DNA of 64,000 bases from Chitinophagaceae bacterium (GCA_022841365.1 JALHRP010000009.1:35598-99597); one strand, 5' to 3'; counted from the first letter of the stretch, positions 41,964-53,179 are shown. Made by a program: numbers and translations. The notes: generated by a model not told the origin, from the letters alone.

Positions 41964-43472
41964 TTATGGCTCGGGCTCGTTTTTAAGATCGTTGATGGCA
42001 TATTGATACACACCCTCATAACCGGGATAGATACCTTCAATAATAATGCTGTTACCTGCAGATTCAATTGCACGTTTCAAATCATCTACAGATTTTACAG
42101 ATTTACCACCTGCACGAACAATGATAAATCCTTTTTTAATCGTTGTTTGGTCGGCAATTAATCCATCACTTAAAGTTTTTACAACTACGCCACCTTCTAC
42201 ACCATATTCTTTTGCTTTTTTGGGATCTAATGCTTCCATCTCCACACCTAATTTGTCTGTAACGGAAGTTTTTACAATCTCTGTATTTCCGCTGCTGTTT
42301 TTTAATGTGAGGATGGCTGTATTTTCTTTGCCTCCACGTATAAATGTAACAGACAGTTTTTGTCCGGGACGATAACTGGCAACAGTACCTGTTAACTCAG
42401 CCCATGTTGTTACAGATTTATTTTCGAGCTTAATAATTTTATCACCTTTCTTTAAACCTGCTTCTTCAGCAGCACTGTTGTTCATTACTTCACCTATCAC
42501 AACACCATCTCCTTCTTTAATATTTGAATCGGTACCATCATCACCATTCGCTTCCGGACGAATACCAAGAAATGCACGTTGTACAGTACCGAATTTAATT
42601 AAATCATCAACTACTTTCTTTACAATATTCACAGGGATAGCATAAGAGTAGCCTGCATAAGAACCTGTTGGAGATGCAATAGCTGCATTAATACCAATTA
42701 ACTGACCGCTTGTATTCACCAATGCACCACCGCTGTTACCCTGATTAACTGCAGCATCTGTTTGTATAAAACTTTCAACCACATTTGCATTACGTCCGGC
42801 CTTGCGTTGATTAATTCCAAGGAAGCGAAACTTAGCACTTACTATACCTGCAGTAACAGTTGTTTCCAATGTAAGAGGATAACCAACTGCCAATACCCAC
42901 TGCCCGACTTTTACTTCATCTGAATTACCGTATAACAAGTAAGGGAAACCGGTTCCTTCTACTTTAATAACAGCCAGATCTGTATTTGCATCGGTAGAAA
43001 TGACTTTTGCTTTGTACTGTTTTTTATTGTGAAGTGTAACGGTTACTTCATCAGCACCATCAACCACATGATTGTTGGTAACAATGTATCCATCGGCTGT
43101 TACAAACACGCCGCTGCCACTTGCCATTTGCGGACGGTTTGAATTAGGCCCGCCAAAAAAATCATCAAAGAAATCATCACCAAACATATCCCCAAACGGG
43201 CTTCTTCTTCTTTGCTGATTGTTGGTTTGTGTAGGATTTGTTTTTGTTTTGATGTGAACAACAGCAGGAGTAGAGGTTGCTGCTGCTGCTTCAAAATCAA
43301 CAGGGCCCGGTGCACCGCCACCATCAAATAAGCCTGCATAATTTACAGGAAGCTGCGCCTGACTCTGCGATACCAGTTGATTGTTTTTTGTGAATTTTGT
43401 GTATAGAAAAACACTTGCAAGTGCTGTAACTATACTCACCATCACAGTTACCAGAATGTGTTTTGTTTTCAT
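41964..43472 (-). CDS. Do/HtrA family periplasmic serine protease
   Basis: GSGVFVTADGYIVTNNHVVDGADEV, DANTDLAVIKVEG, QTDAAVNQGNSGGALVN catalytic Ser, two PDZ-like domains. Confidence 0.95.
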   Translation of the reverse strand: MKTKHILVTVMVSIVTALASVFLYTKFTKNNQLVSQSQAQLPVNYAGLFDGGGAPGPVDFEAAAATSTPAVVHIKTKTNPTQTNNQQRRRSPFGDMFGDDFFDDFFGGPNSNRPQMASGSGVFVTADGYIVTNNHVVDGADEVTVTLHNKKQYKAKVISTDANTDLAVIKVEGTGFPYLLYGNSDEVKVGQWVLAVGYPLTLETTVTAGIVSAKFRFLGINQRKAGRNANVVESFIQTDAAVNQGNSGGALVNTSGQLIGINAAIASPTGSYAGYSYAIPVNIVKKVVDDLIKFGTVQRAFLGIRPEANGDDGTDSNIKEGDGVVIGEVMNNSAAEEAGLKKGDKIIKLENKSVTTWAELTGTVASYRPGQKLSVTFIRGGKENTAILTLKNSSGNTEIVKTSVTDKLGVEMEALDPKKAKEYGVEGGVVVKTLSDGLIADQTTIKKGFIIVRAGGKSVKSVDDLKRAIESAGNSIIIEGIYPGYEGVYQYAINDLKNEPEP

Positions 43473-43699
43473 ACTGTATTTTCCGTTTTATTTTGTTTTA
43501 AATGCTATCAAAGCCTGTGCCTTTCAACTTGTAAAATAACAAAGCTGCCATCATTTCAGATGTACCGTGAGCCCACATTTAACAAACAGTTATGAGCGTC
43601 TTCGTACCGTCTGCTAAAGTTACAGTTAATCTCAAACAGTCTTTCAGGAATGATTTGGCAATAACTTTCGGAACAACACTGGGCTATTGTTGCAAAAAA

Positions 43700-43725
43700 A
43701 AATCCCATCAAACAATGATGGGATT
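43700..43725. terminator. Intrinsic terminator
   Basis: AAATCCCATCA-AACAA-TGATGGGATTT. Confidence 0.8.
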
Positions 43726-43746
43726 TACAGTAAGCAATTGGTTTGT

Positions 43747-45165
43747 TTATGGGAAAATGCCCAGCTCTGCATAACTGTTGGCAACCTTGTTAATGGCTAC
43801 TACATATGCGGCTGTGCGCATGTCAGGGATAGATGGGTTTTGTTTCCAGCAATCCATTACTTCATTCACAGCAGTAATCATGGTTTCTTCCAGACCGCTG
43901 TACACCAGATCTACTTCATCCGGCCCGTGCATGATAGCTGAACGCATTTTATCACCCACTTTTTTACCGGTCAGTTCTTCAACCTGGCTCAGCATATTTG
44001 CATTTTGATTTTCAGTAAAACGTTTTTCCAAACGGCCGTAACGTACATGACTCAGATTCTTCAGCCATTCGAAGTACGATACGGTTACACCGCCGGCATT
44101 TAAAAACATATCAGGCACAACCAGAACACCACGTTTTGCAAATTCCTCATCTGCCTCCGGTGTTAAAGGTCCGTTTGCTGCTTCGCCAATAATCTTTGCT
44201 TTAATCTTTGGAGCGTTATCCCCGTTTATTACATTCTCAAGTGCTGCAGGAATTAAAATGTCACACTCAATCTCCAATGCATCATTTGTATTAACCAATG
44301 TGGTTGCACCCGGAAAATTAATGATGGAGCCGGTTTGTTTGCGGAATGCAATCAACTCATCTTCATGCAAACCTTCCGGATTATATAAAGCGCCATCATG
44401 CTCCGAAATAGCAATCACTTTCGCTCCGTTTTCTCTAAAGAACTTTGCACTATGATAACCTACGTTACCAATACCCTGAACAACTACAGTTTTACCTTGA
44501 ATGCCTGTTGTTAATCCCAGCTTACTCATTACATCGGGCATATTGCATACTTCACGAATGCCATAAAATACACCAAGACCTGTAGCTTCTCTGCGTCCAC
44601 GAACACCGCCCTGTGTAACGGGCTTTCCGGTAACACAACCTGCTGCATCAATTTCACCCGGCTTTAAAGAAGCGTATGTATCTACAATCCACGCCATTTC
44701 TCTTTCGCCTGTTCCGTAATCGGGAGCAGGTACATCAATGCCGGGGCCAATAAAATTTTTCTTTACCAGTTCAGAAGTATAACGACGGGTAATTTTTTCC
44801 AGTTCGTAAACACTGTAATTGCGTGGATTAATTTTAATACCACCTTTACCACCGCCAAACGGAACGTTTACAATGGCGCATTTGTATGTCATTAACGAAG
44901 CCAGTGCCATCACTTCATCCTGGTTTACTTCATCGCTGAAACGGATACCTCCTTTACAGGGAGATTTATGTTGCGAATGTTGCACACGGTAAGCTTCAAT
45001 TACTTCAATGCGGCCGTCGTCCATTTTTACAGGGAAACGCATTTGATATACACTGTTACACTGCTTAATCTGTTCAAGAATACCTTTATCCCATTTGGTA
45101 AAGGCGGCGGCTTTATCAAAGCTTTGTTCTACCGCTCCAAAAAAACTGTAATTTGTAGTTGACAT
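43747..45165 (-). CDS. Glu/Leu/Phe/Val dehydrogenase
   Basis: PCKGGIRFSDEVNQDEVMALASLMTYKCAIVNVPFGGGKGGI, IDVPAPDYGTGEREMAWI, VVQGIGNVGYHSAKFF. Confidence 0.95.
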   Translation of the reverse strand: MSTTNYSFFGAVEQSFDKAAAFTKWDKGILEQIKQCNSVYQMRFPVKMDDGRIEVIEAYRVQHSQHKSPCKGGIRFSDEVNQDEVMALASLMTYKCAIVNVPFGGGKGGIKINPRNYSVYELEKITRRYTSELVKKNFIGPGIDVPAPDYGTGEREMAWIVDTYASLKPGEIDAAGCVTGKPVTQGGVRGRREATGLGVFYGIREVCNMPDVMSKLGLTTGIQGKTVVVQGIGNVGYHSAKFFRENGAKVIAISEHDGALYNPEGLHEDELIAFRKQTGSIINFPGATTLVNTNDALEIECDILIPAALENVINGDNAPKIKAKIIGEAANGPLTPEADEEFAKRGVLVVPDMFLNAGGVTVSYFEWLKNLSHVRYGRLEKRFTENQNANMLSQVEELTGKKVGDKMRSAIMHGPDEVDLVYSGLEETMITAVNEVMDCWKQNPSIPDMRTAAYVVAINKVANSYAELGIFP

Positions 45166-45197
45166 ACAATCGTGTTTAAAATTTAATATAGCAAACG

Positions 45198-45404
45198 TTA
45201 ATCGTTTTGTTTTTCAAGTTTAGAGAGCTTACGGTCAATCCGTATCAGGTACGCCACTATGCCTGCAAAAATGGTAAGGCATACAGCTAGTACTACATAA
45301 ATTTTACCGTTACTTTCCATAGCAGATACTTCATCAGGTGTTTGTGCAAACAACTGCTGTACCGAAAAAATGAAAGCTATCAGGATGAAGAATAGTTTAC
45401 GCAT
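45198..45404 (-). CDS. CcmD family protein
   Basis: Short single-TM protein directly downstream of ccsA; IYVVLAVCLTIFAGIVAYLIRIDRKLSKLEK. Confidence 0.75.
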   Translation of the reverse strand: MRKLFFILIAFIFSVQQLFAQTPDEVSAMESNGKIYVVLAVCLTIFAGIVAYLIRIDRKLSKLEKQND

Positions 45405-46071
45405 GAATCCACTTTTTTTCTTTGAGTTTTGAAATACGGATAAGCAATGATGTCATCCACACACCTAAAAGCGTCCAGCCGATTACAGCAGGCCAAAAGA
45501 CCATTCGCATGGTTGGGTCCAGATCTCTGCCGTTCATGGCAGGGTTACCTTCAACCCCTTCTCCTCCCGGATGTAATGATTGCACCAGTCTGGGTAAAAT
45601 CATAATCAACGGGATATAAATAAAATATGCAAAGATGTTATAAACGCTGCTCACTCTTGCACGTTTGTCCATATCAGGCATGGAGTTACGTAAAACAAAG
45701 TAGGCAAGGTAAATGAGCAAAGCAATAGCCACCGCAATTTGTTTGGGATCATTACTCCATGGTTCGCCCCATGTATAAGTTGCCCAGATGGCTCCGGTAA
45801 CTAAACCCAGTACGCCAAAAATAATTCCCGTACGGGCAAATTCACGGGCCCTGATATCATCTGCAAGATTGCCGCTTCTTAAGTAACGGATTGAATAAAT
45901 CATACTCACCAGCAGCAGAATCATTTGACCAAACCACATGGGCACATGAAAAAATAAATTGCGGATGGTTTGATATAAGTTGCCAATGATGGGAACCTGA
46001 ATAAGGAAACCTGCGGTAAAGGTGTAGAGCAATAACAGCACTGCCAATATCTTCCACCAGGATTTTTGCAT
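45397..46071 (-). CDS. Cytochrome c biogenesis protein CcsA/CcmC
   Basis: Six-TM WWD-domain-like ATYTWGEPWSNDPKQIAVAIALLIYLAYFVLR; NLFFHVPMWFGQM. Confidence 0.88.
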   Translation of the reverse strand: MQKSWWKILAVLLLLYTFTAGFLIQVPIIGNLYQTIRNLFFHVPMWFGQMILLLVSMIYSIRYLRSGNLADDIRAREFARTGIIFGVLGLVTGAIWATYTWGEPWSNDPKQIAVAIALLIYLAYFVLRNSMPDMDKRARVSSVYNIFAYFIYIPLIMILPRLVQSLHPGGEGVEGNPAMNGRDLDPTMRMVFWPAVIGWTLLGVWMTSLLIRISKLKEKKWIHA

Positions 46072-46163
46072 ATGATTGATTGATCGTTTTCCGAGAAACC
46101 TTGTACAGTATTTACAAACTTACTATCCTTCGTTTTCGGTGCGGCAAAGTTAGGGTGTTGCCC

Positions 46164-46826
46164 CTAATCTTTCCATAAAAAAGGGAATAAAATAACACTT
46201 AACAGAATCACCATCACATCAAGGCCGCTCAATAGTAAAACCATCTGCAACAAAGCATCTTCACGAAAAATTTCGCCGAAGGCGCTCTTCGAAATTTTTA
46301 CCAGCAGTAATAATTGAGGAATGATTAATGGAAAACCAAGTATGGCCATCAATGCTGCATTTTGATTGGCTCTTGCAGCAATAGCCGCCAGTAATGTAAA
46401 CACCAGACTGATGCTGATGCCGCCCAAACAGGTGATGCCCAGAAATTGAAAGGTATTTGCAAACGGACTCCCCAGGAAAAAACTAAACAGGACAATGCTC
46501 AGTAAACTCATGATGAGCATGAGCAATACATTGTAAAACAGTTTGGCTAAAATGAAGTCGAGGGGTCCGGCAATGGAATAATAATAAATCATTCGTCCAC
46601 GGCTTTCCTGTAAAAAGCTTTTTGCCACTGCGTTGATGCAAATGAACAATAAATTCATCCAGAACAATCCGTTCCATGCGGTAGCTTCCGGTTGCCCCAT
46701 GGCGAGATACAATACAAAGATGGTACTGGCGATGTACAGTAAGATGCCGTAAAAAGTATATTGCTGTCTAATTTCGAGCAGCAGATCTTTTTTAAATAAC
46801 GCAGTTATTTTTTTTGTTGATGGCAA
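46164..46826 (-). CDS. ccmB: Heme exporter protein CcmB
   Basis: Multi-TM; SFLQESRGRMIYYYSIAGPLDFILAKLFYN; adjacent to ccsA. Confidence 0.85.
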   Translation of the reverse strand: MPSTKKITALFKKDLLLEIRQQYTFYGILLYIASTIFVLYLAMGQPEATAWNGLFWMNLLFICINAVAKSFLQESRGRMIYYYSIAGPLDFILAKLFYNVLLMLIMSLLSIVLFSFFLGSPFANTFQFLGITCLGGISISLVFTLLAAIAARANQNAALMAILGFPLIIPQLLLLVKISKSAFGEIFREDALLQMVLLLSGLDVMVILLSVILFPFLWKD

Positions 46827-46839
46827 GGTTGGTGATAAT

Positions 46840-47406
46840 TTATGAATGATGATAACAATGCCTGCATCTCGGTTCGTATTTATCTTTTTCGCCCAAAACT
46901 ACCTGTCCGCCCTCTGCAGATGTGCGGTAAGAATAGTTGGCAATATTTCCGCATACCACACAAATGGCGTGGAGCTTGGTAATATAATCAGCCACCGCCA
47001 GGAGATTGGGCATTTGCCCAAATGGTTGTTTTTTATAATCCATATCTAACCCTGCAACAATGACTCTTGCACCGCTTAATGCCAGTTGTTCGCATACATT
47101 GGTGATCTCCGGATCAAAAAACTGTGCCTCATCAATGCCAATCACTTCAACACCCTGCGCCAGTAATAAAATTTTTTGCGAATTATCAATGGGGGTGGAG
47201 AGGATGGCATTTTCATCATGCGAAACAATCTTCTCTTCATCATAACGGACATCAACAGCCGGTTTAAAGATCTCCACCTTTAAGTTAGCAATACGGGCAC
47301 GTTTTAAACGGCGGATTAATTCTTCGGTTTTGCCGCTGAACATGGAGCCACAGATCACTTCTATCCAGCCTCTGCGGTCGCCTCTTATATTTGGTTCAAT
47401 AAACAT
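46840..47406 (-). CDS. tdk: Thymidine kinase
   Basis: [52 protein letters not shown], zinc cysteines CVVCGN...CRHC. Start trimmed to MFIEPN. Confidence 0.95.
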   Translation of the reverse strand: MFIEPNIRGDRRGWIEVICGSMFSGKTEELIRRLKRARIANLKVEIFKPAVDVRYDEEKIVSHDENAILSTPIDNSQKILLLAQGVEVIGIDEAQFFDPEITNVCEQLALSGARVIVAGLDMDYKKQPFGQMPNLLAVADYITKLHAICVVCGNIANYSYRTSAEGGQVVLGEKDKYEPRCRHCYHHS

Positions 47407-47479
47407 TATCAATAATTTATGGCAAAGTGTTTGTACCTTACCTGCAAATTTCCAATACCGCCAAAAGTAAGGACTATTC

Positions 47480-48271
47480 ATGGAACGTATTGCTTCTCTG
47501 ATTGAACAATTACAACAGGCTTTCAAACGCAATGCTGATGCAGCCCAAATGCTGGTGCTCACCAATATGCTGCAAGCCGAATTGCAAAAATCAGCTCAAC
47601 AAAAAAATGAACACGCAGGATCTTCAAGGGTGGCTGTTGTACTGCCCGCCGCCAAATTTCATGTGCCCGAAACGGGGCAACAGGAAGGTCCACATGTTGA
47701 AATCACTCCCGATCAACATGCCGATGTTTCAGAAAAAATTCTGGAAGTATTGCAGGTAAATGAAGAAGATGTAGAAGCAGAGCTGGAGGAGATCCGTCAA
47801 AAAGCAGAATTCGCAAAAAAGATGCAGGCCCAGCAACAACAGCATAAACCGGTATTGTTGTTTGATGATGAACCTGAAGTACCAACACTTATTCATCAAC
47901 CCAATTATAAAGAAACAAGCAAGCCGGTAAGTTCAAAAGAGTTAAACGAAGCGGTTGCTGCTGAAAGTCGTTCCATTAATGATCATCTGCAGGAGCAGAA
48001 AACAGAAGTGGTACATAAGTTAACAGAATCATCTTCCATTAAAGATTTAAAAAAGGCAATTGGAATTAATGACCGTTTTGTTTTCATTAATGAATTGTTC
48101 CGTGGAGATGAAGCCATGTATGAACGCAGCATCAAAACCATCAATAACTTTTCTATTTATCCCGAAGCACAGTACTGGATGGAACGGGAATTAAAAATTA
48201 AACTGGGTTGGGATGATGGCCGGCCTGCAACACAGGAATTTTATTCGTTGGTGAAAAGACGTTTTTCCTGA
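47480..48271 (+). CDS. Hypothetical protein, coiled-coil/acidic N-terminus with conserved C-terminal block
   Basis: Intact [61 protein letters not shown]. Confidence 0.7.
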   Translation: MERIASLIEQLQQAFKRNADAAQMLVLTNMLQAELQKSAQQKNEHAGSSRVAVVLPAAKFHVPETGQQEGPHVEITPDQHADVSEKILEVLQVNEEDVEAELEEIRQKAEFAKKMQAQQQQHKPVLLFDDEPEVPTLIHQPNYKETSKPVSSKELNEAVAAESRSINDHLQEQKTEVVHKLTESSSIKDLKKAIGINDRFVFINELFRGDEAMYERSIKTINNFSIYPEAQYWMERELKIKLGWDDGRPATQEFYSLVKRRFS

Positions 48272-49503
48272 AGCCAGTTGATTATAGCGGCGGTTGCCCC
48301 TGCATGCTCCTTTACATAATTTTCTGCAATTGTTCCGGCTGTTGAAATATCCATCTGCTTCATCGCTTCATTTAACTCAGCAGCATTGTTAATGCTGAAA
48401 CTTGCGCCTAGTCTTTTTAAATCTGCACTTTCTTTAAATTTTTCAAAGTTTGGTCCTGTAATAACAGGCTTACCATAAACAGCAGATTCTAAAATATTAT
48501 GATGACCGCTTTTATTAAAACCTCCTCCAACATAACAAACCGATGCGTATTTGTACAAACGGGAGAGGTAGCCGATATTGTCTATTATAAGAACACGGTG
48601 AGTGCTGGTCCCGATAGCTATCGGGAGTGAGTGGTGAGTTGATAGTTCGGAGAATTTTATTGAGTTGGGAAATAATAATTTTAAACGATTGATATTTTCT
48701 GCTTTGATCTCATGTGGCGCAATAATGAGTTTGTACAAATTGTTTTCCTTTATCCATTGAGCAAGAATGTGTTCATCTTCGGCCCATGTACTTCCTGCTA
48801 CCATAACAGCATCCGTTCCGCAAAACGAATCAACTGGTTCAATGGGCTTCCAATGTTCTGCAGCAGATATTACTCGATCAAAACGTGTATCACCGGCAAC
48901 AGTTGTTTTATCACCCAGTCCAATTCCATCTAATAATTCTTTTGAAGTTGCATTTTGCACAAACAGATGTGAGAACTTGTGCAGCATGTTTCTGTGAAAA
49001 CTTCCCCACCATTGAAAAAACGGTTGCGTTGGGCGAAAAATCCCTGACACTAAAATGGTTTCAATTTTTCGTTCATGTAATCCGGTTAGATAATAATGCC
49101 AGAATTCATACTTCACAAAAATGGCCAGTGTTGGTTGAATGATTTCAAGAAAGTCGGCAGCATTTTCTGCAGAATCAAATGGCAGATACATCACATGATC
49201 TGCGCCTTGATAATTCTTTCTTATTTCATAACCCGAAGGGGAGAAGAAAGTCAGCAGCAATTTTAGATTTGGGAATTCAGATTTCAGATTTTCTAAAACA
49301 GGGCGACCCTGCTCAAATTCGCCGAGGGAAGCACAATGCATCCAGATCACCGGCTTTCCCGGCTCTGCATTCCATTTCGTCTTTAATTCCTGCTGCCAGT
49401 TTTTCCGGCCATCAACCCAATTTCTCGCCTTGGGATTCCAGTTGGCGGCCAAAGCGATAGCTGTTTTGTAAGCAACCCGAAATATGTTATAAAAGAAGAT
49501 CAT
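48241..49503 (-). CDS. waaA: 3-deoxy-D-manno-octulosonic acid transferase
   Basis: VIWMHCASLGEFEQGRPVLE, LLTFFSPSGYEIRKNY, FVKYEFWHYYL, VAGSTWAEDE, APHEI, CYVGGGFNKSGHHNILESAVYGKPVITGPNFEKF. Confidence 0.95.
   Translation of the reverse strand: MIFFYNIFRVAYKTAIALAANWNPKARNWVDGRKNWQQELKTKWNAEPGKPVIWMHCASLGEFEQGRPVLENLKSEFPNLKLLLTFFSPSGYEIRKNYQGADHVMYLPFDSAENAADFLEIIQPTLAIFVKYEFWHYYLTGLHERKIETILVSGIFRPTQPFFQWWGSFHRNMLHKFSHLFVQNATSKELLDGIGLGDKTTVAGDTRFDRVISAAEHWKPIEPVDSFCGTDAVMVAGSTWAEDEHILAQWIKENNLYKLIIAPHEIKAENINRLKLLFPNSIKFSELSTHHSLPIAIGTSTHRVLIIDNIGYLSRLYKYASVCYVGGGFNKSGHHNILESAVYGKPVITGPNFEKFKESADLKRLGASFSINNAAELNEAMKQMDISTAGTIAENYVKEHAGATAAIINWLQEKRLFTNE
48609..48626. repeat. Perfect 18-bp palindrome inside waaA coding sequence
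   Basis: TCCCGATAGCTATCGGGA, encodes SLPIAIGT on the minus strand. Confidence 0.9.
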
Positions 49504-49621
49504 GCGCTACAAATCTAAGAGGAAAGGATTTGGTGGGAAAAACTTAACTCTTTCAACCTGTGTTTCAGAGGCTAAACGCCATTTTTGCCGTACTTTCGCC
49601 ACCGTTTAAACAAGCTTATTT

Positions 49622-50773
49622 ATGCGGCCAATTCAAATGGTTGATCTGAAGCAGCAATACCTTGCAATTAAAGAGGAGGTAGATGCTGCAGTATTAGGTG
49701 TTCTCGACAGTTCGGCTTTTATTAATGGCAAACCTGTGCAGGAACTGGCTGCCGGTTTGAGCCAATACCTCGGCTCAAAACATACGATCCCCTGTGCAAA
49801 CGGAACTGATGCGTTGCAGATTGCCATGATGGCACTTAACCTGCAACCCGGCGATGAAGTGATCACTGCTTCTTTCACTTACATTGCAACAGTTGAAGTT
49901 GTGGCTTTGCTTCGTTTAAAGCCGGTGTTTGTGGAAGTGGATCCGAAAACATTTTGTATTGATCCGGAAGCGATTCGTAAAGCAATTACTCCAAAAACAA
50001 AAGCCATTGTTCCGGTTCATTTATATGGTCATGCGGCAAACATGGACGAGATCATGAAGATTGCTGCCGAACATCATCTCTATGTGATTGAAGATAATGC
50101 ACAGGCTATTGGAGCAGATTATATTTTTCCTGATGGAACAAAAAAGAAAACAGGCTCTATTGGCACCATTGGTTGCACCTCTTTCTTTCCTTCAAAGAAT
50201 TTAGGATGTTATGGCGATGGCGGAGCTATGTTTACCAACGATGATGCATTAGCTGATCAATTGAAGATGGTTGCCAACCACGGACAGAAAGTACGATACT
50301 ATCATGAAGTAGTGGGTTGTAACTCCCGTTTAGATACAGTGCAGGCCGCAGTATTAAAAATTAAATTGAAAAAACTGGATGCATATATTGCTGCCCGTCG
50401 CAAGGCAGCAGATTTTTATGATGCTGCATTTGCAAATCACAAAAACATCACAACACCTTATCGTGCAGCATACAGCAATCATGTGTTTCATCAATATACA
50501 TTAACACTGGATGGATTTGATAATGTAGCAGAAGTAAGAAATGGATTGAATACATTTTTGGCTGAGCAAAAAATTCCATCTATGATTTATTATCCGGTGC
50601 CGGCTCATCGTCAGCAAATGTTTGCATCATTTGGTGGTGCAGATTATCATTTACCCATCACCGATTGGTTAACTGATCGTGTCATCTCTTTGCCGATGCA
50701 TACAGAACTGGAAGAAGAACAATTGCAGTTTATTACTACAAACGTATTAGAGTACTTATCAAAACAAAAATAA
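49622..50773 (+). CDS. DegT/DnrJ/EryC1/StrS family sugar aminotransferase
   Basis: MVDLKQQYLAIKEEVDAAV, VIEDNAQAIGADY, GTIGCTSFFPSKNLGCYGDGGAMFTND, NSRLDTVQAAVLKIKL. Confidence 0.94.
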   Translation: MRPIQMVDLKQQYLAIKEEVDAAVLGVLDSSAFINGKPVQELAAGLSQYLGSKHTIPCANGTDALQIAMMALNLQPGDEVITASFTYIATVEVVALLRLKPVFVEVDPKTFCIDPEAIRKAITPKTKAIVPVHLYGHAANMDEIMKIAAEHHLYVIEDNAQAIGADYIFPDGTKKKTGSIGTIGCTSFFPSKNLGCYGDGGAMFTNDDALADQLKMVANHGQKVRYYHEVVGCNSRLDTVQAAVLKIKLKKLDAYIAARRKAADFYDAAFANHKNITTPYRAAYSNHVFHQYTLTLDGFDNVAEVRNGLNTFLAEQKIPSMIYYPVPAHRQQMFASFGGADYHLPITDWLTDRVISLPMHTELEEEQLQFITTNVLEYLSKQK

Positions 50774-50781
50774 ATTAAAAG

Positions 50782-50811
50782 GTTTCAACCCCCCTTTAGG
50801 GGTTGGGGGCA
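50782..50811. repeat. C-rich/G-rich intergenic palindrome
   Basis: TTTCAACCCCCCTTTAGGGGTTGGGGGCA between degT and ugd. Confidence 0.7.
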
Positions 50812-50815
50812 CTAT

Positions 50816-52132
50816 ATGAAAATCGCAGTCGTTGGAACAGGTTATGTTGGCCTTGTAACAGGAACATGTTTTGCTGAAACAGGCAATCAGGTTACCTGTG
50901 TTGATATTGATAAAACCAAAGTTGATAAATTGTCGAACGGACAGATCACCATCTATGAGCCGGGGTTAGAAAAAATATTTCTCCGCAACCTGAAAGAAGG
51001 GCGTTTGCATTTCACCACCAATCTGGCTGAAGGTGTGAAAGATGCAACCATTATATTTCTTGCATTACCCACACCACCGGGTGAAGATGGCAGTGCAGAT
51101 CTGAAATATATTTTAGGTGTAGCTGATGATCTTGGAAAAATTCTCACCGATTATAAAGTGATTGTTGATAAGAGCACGGTGCCGGTTGGAACGGCTGACA
51201 AAGTGCAGGCTGCAATTGCCAAAAACTTTAAAGGAGCCTTTGCAGTGGTTAGTAATCCTGAGTTTTTACGTGAAGGGGTAGCGGTTGATGATTTCATGAA
51301 ACCTGATCGTGTAGTGGTTGGTACAAGCGATGAGCGTGCAAAAAAAATTATGACGGAATTATATGCCCCATTTGTCCGCAGCGGAAACCCGGTGATTTTT
51401 ATGGATGAAAAAAGTGCTGAACTCACAAAGTATGCAGCCAACTCTTTTCTGGCAGTGAAGATTTCTTTCATGAATGAAATTGCACGTTTGTGCGAATTAC
51501 TCGGTGCTGATGTGGATATGGTGCGAAAAGGAATTGGAAGTGATGAACGTATCGGCAAGCGTTTTCTGTTTCCGGGAATTGGTTATGGCGGAAGTTGTTT
51601 CCCGAAAGATGTACAGGCATTAGTTAAATCGAGCAGTGAAGTAAATTATGATTTTGAAATATTGAATGCGGTAATGAAGGTGAATGAAGAACAGAAACTG
51701 TTCCTGATGCCAAAGATTAACGCATATTTCAACAATAATTTAAAGGGGAAGCGTTTTGCAATGTGGGGTCTTGCTTTTAAACCAAACACCGATGATATTC
51801 GTGAAGCACCGGCTTTGTATATGATAGATGCATTAACTGAGGCGGGTGCAACTGTACATGCATATGATCCGGAAGCCATGCCGAATGTAAAACAGGTAGT
51901 GGGAGATAAAATTGATTTTGCAGAAGGACAGTACGATGCATTGGTGAATGCAGATGCACTGATCATTGCAACAGAGTGGAGCGAATTCCGCACACCTGAG
52001 TTTGAAAAAATAATTTCTCTTTTAAAGAATAAAGTAATTTTTGACGGACGAAATGTGTATGATGCTGAACAAATGAAGCAGTTTGGATTTCATTACGAGA
52101 GTGTTGGCCGCTCAACTGTTACAAACAATTAA
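50816..52132 (+). CDS. UDP-glucose 6-dehydrogenase
   Basis: [93 protein letters not shown]. Confidence 0.95.
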   Translation: MKIAVVGTGYVGLVTGTCFAETGNQVTCVDIDKTKVDKLSNGQITIYEPGLEKIFLRNLKEGRLHFTTNLAEGVKDATIIFLALPTPPGEDGSADLKYILGVADDLGKILTDYKVIVDKSTVPVGTADKVQAAIAKNFKGAFAVVSNPEFLREGVAVDDFMKPDRVVVGTSDERAKKIMTELYAPFVRSGNPVIFMDEKSAELTKYAANSFLAVKISFMNEIARLCELLGADVDMVRKGIGSDERIGKRFLFPGIGYGGSCFPKDVQALVKSSSEVNYDFEILNAVMKVNEEQKLFLMPKINAYFNNNLKGKRFAMWGLAFKPNTDDIREAPALYMIDALTEAGATVHAYDPEAMPNVKQVVGDKIDFAEGQYDALVNADALIIATEWSEFRTPEFEKIISLLKNKVIFDGRNVYDAEQMKQFGFHYESVGRSTVTNN

Positions 52133-52134
52133 TT

Positions 52135-53118
52135 ATGGAACGTAAACGAATTTTAATAACAGGTGCTGCCGGGTTCCTTGGTTCGCATTTGTGCGACCGT
52201 GCAATTAAAGAAGGCTATCATGTAATTGCAATGGATAACCTTATTACCGGTGATCTGAAAAATATTGAACACCTGTTTAAGCTGGAGCAATTTGAATTTC
52301 ATCATCACGATATTACCAAGTTCATCCACATATCAGGAAAGCTGGATTACATCCTGCACTTTGCATCACCTGCAAGTCCGATTGATTATTTAAAAATTCC
52401 GATTCAGACATTGAAGGTTGGTGCACATGGTACACACAACTGTTTGGGCTTGGCAAAAGCAAAAGGCGCAAGAATTTTAGTTGCTTCCACTTCAGAAGTA
52501 TATGGCGATCCGTTGGTGCATCCGCAAACAGAAGAGTATTGGGGTAATGTAAATCCGGTTGGTCCACGTGGTGTGTACGATGAAGCAAAGCGTTTCATGG
52601 AAAGTATTACGATGGCGTATAACCGCTTTCATGGAGTGGAGACGAGGATCATCCGCATCTTTAATACATATGGTCCACGTATGCGACTCAATGATGGTCG
52701 TGCACTACCTGCATTTATTGGTCAGGCGTTGCGTGGTGAAGATTTAACTGTGTTTGGTGATGGCAGCCAGACAAGAAGTTTTTGTTATGTTGATGATTTG
52801 GTGGAAGGTATTTATCGTTTGCTCATGAGTGATTACGACATGCCCGTGAACATTGGTAACCCCGTAGAAATTACATTGAAAGAATTTGCAGAAGAAGTAA
52901 TTAAGCTGACAGGCACATCGCAAAAAATTGTGTACAAAGATTTACCTGTTGACGATCCGAAGCAACGTAAGCCGGATATCACAAAAGCAAAAGCGATTTT
53001 AGGTTGGGAGCCAAAAGTGGCAAGAGCGGAAGGGTTGAAAATTACATATGAGTATTTCAAAAATCTTCCCAAGGAAGAGTGGAGTAAGTTGCCGAAAGAG
53101 TTTGTGAGTAGAATGTAA
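52135..53118 (+). CDS. UDP-glucuronate decarboxylase (UDP-xylose synthase) family SDR
   Basis: [95 protein letters not shown]. Confidence 0.92.
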   Translation: MERKRILITGAAGFLGSHLCDRAIKEGYHVIAMDNLITGDLKNIEHLFKLEQFEFHHHDITKFIHISGKLDYILHFASPASPIDYLKIPIQTLKVGAHGTHNCLGLAKAKGARILVASTSEVYGDPLVHPQTEEYWGNVNPVGPRGVYDEAKRFMESITMAYNRFHGVETRIIRIFNTYGPRMRLNDGRALPAFIGQALRGEDLTVFGDGSQTRSFCYVDDLVEGIYRLLMSDYDMPVNIGNPVEITLKEFAEEVIKLTGTSQKIVYKDLPVDDPKQRKPDITKAKAILGWEPKVARAEGLKITYEYFKNLPKEEWSKLPKEFVSRM

Positions 53119-53119
53119 G

Positions 53120-53179
53120 AAGCCCCTCCAAACCTCCCCCGAGGGGAGGCTTAGCAAGGCACGGGCCAACTTCTTTAAA
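53120..53179. repeat. C-rich palindromic intergenic element, family A
   Basis: AAGCCCCTCCAAACCTCCCCCGAGGGGAGGCTTAGCAAGGCACGGGCCAACTTCTTTAAA. Confidence 0.8.
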
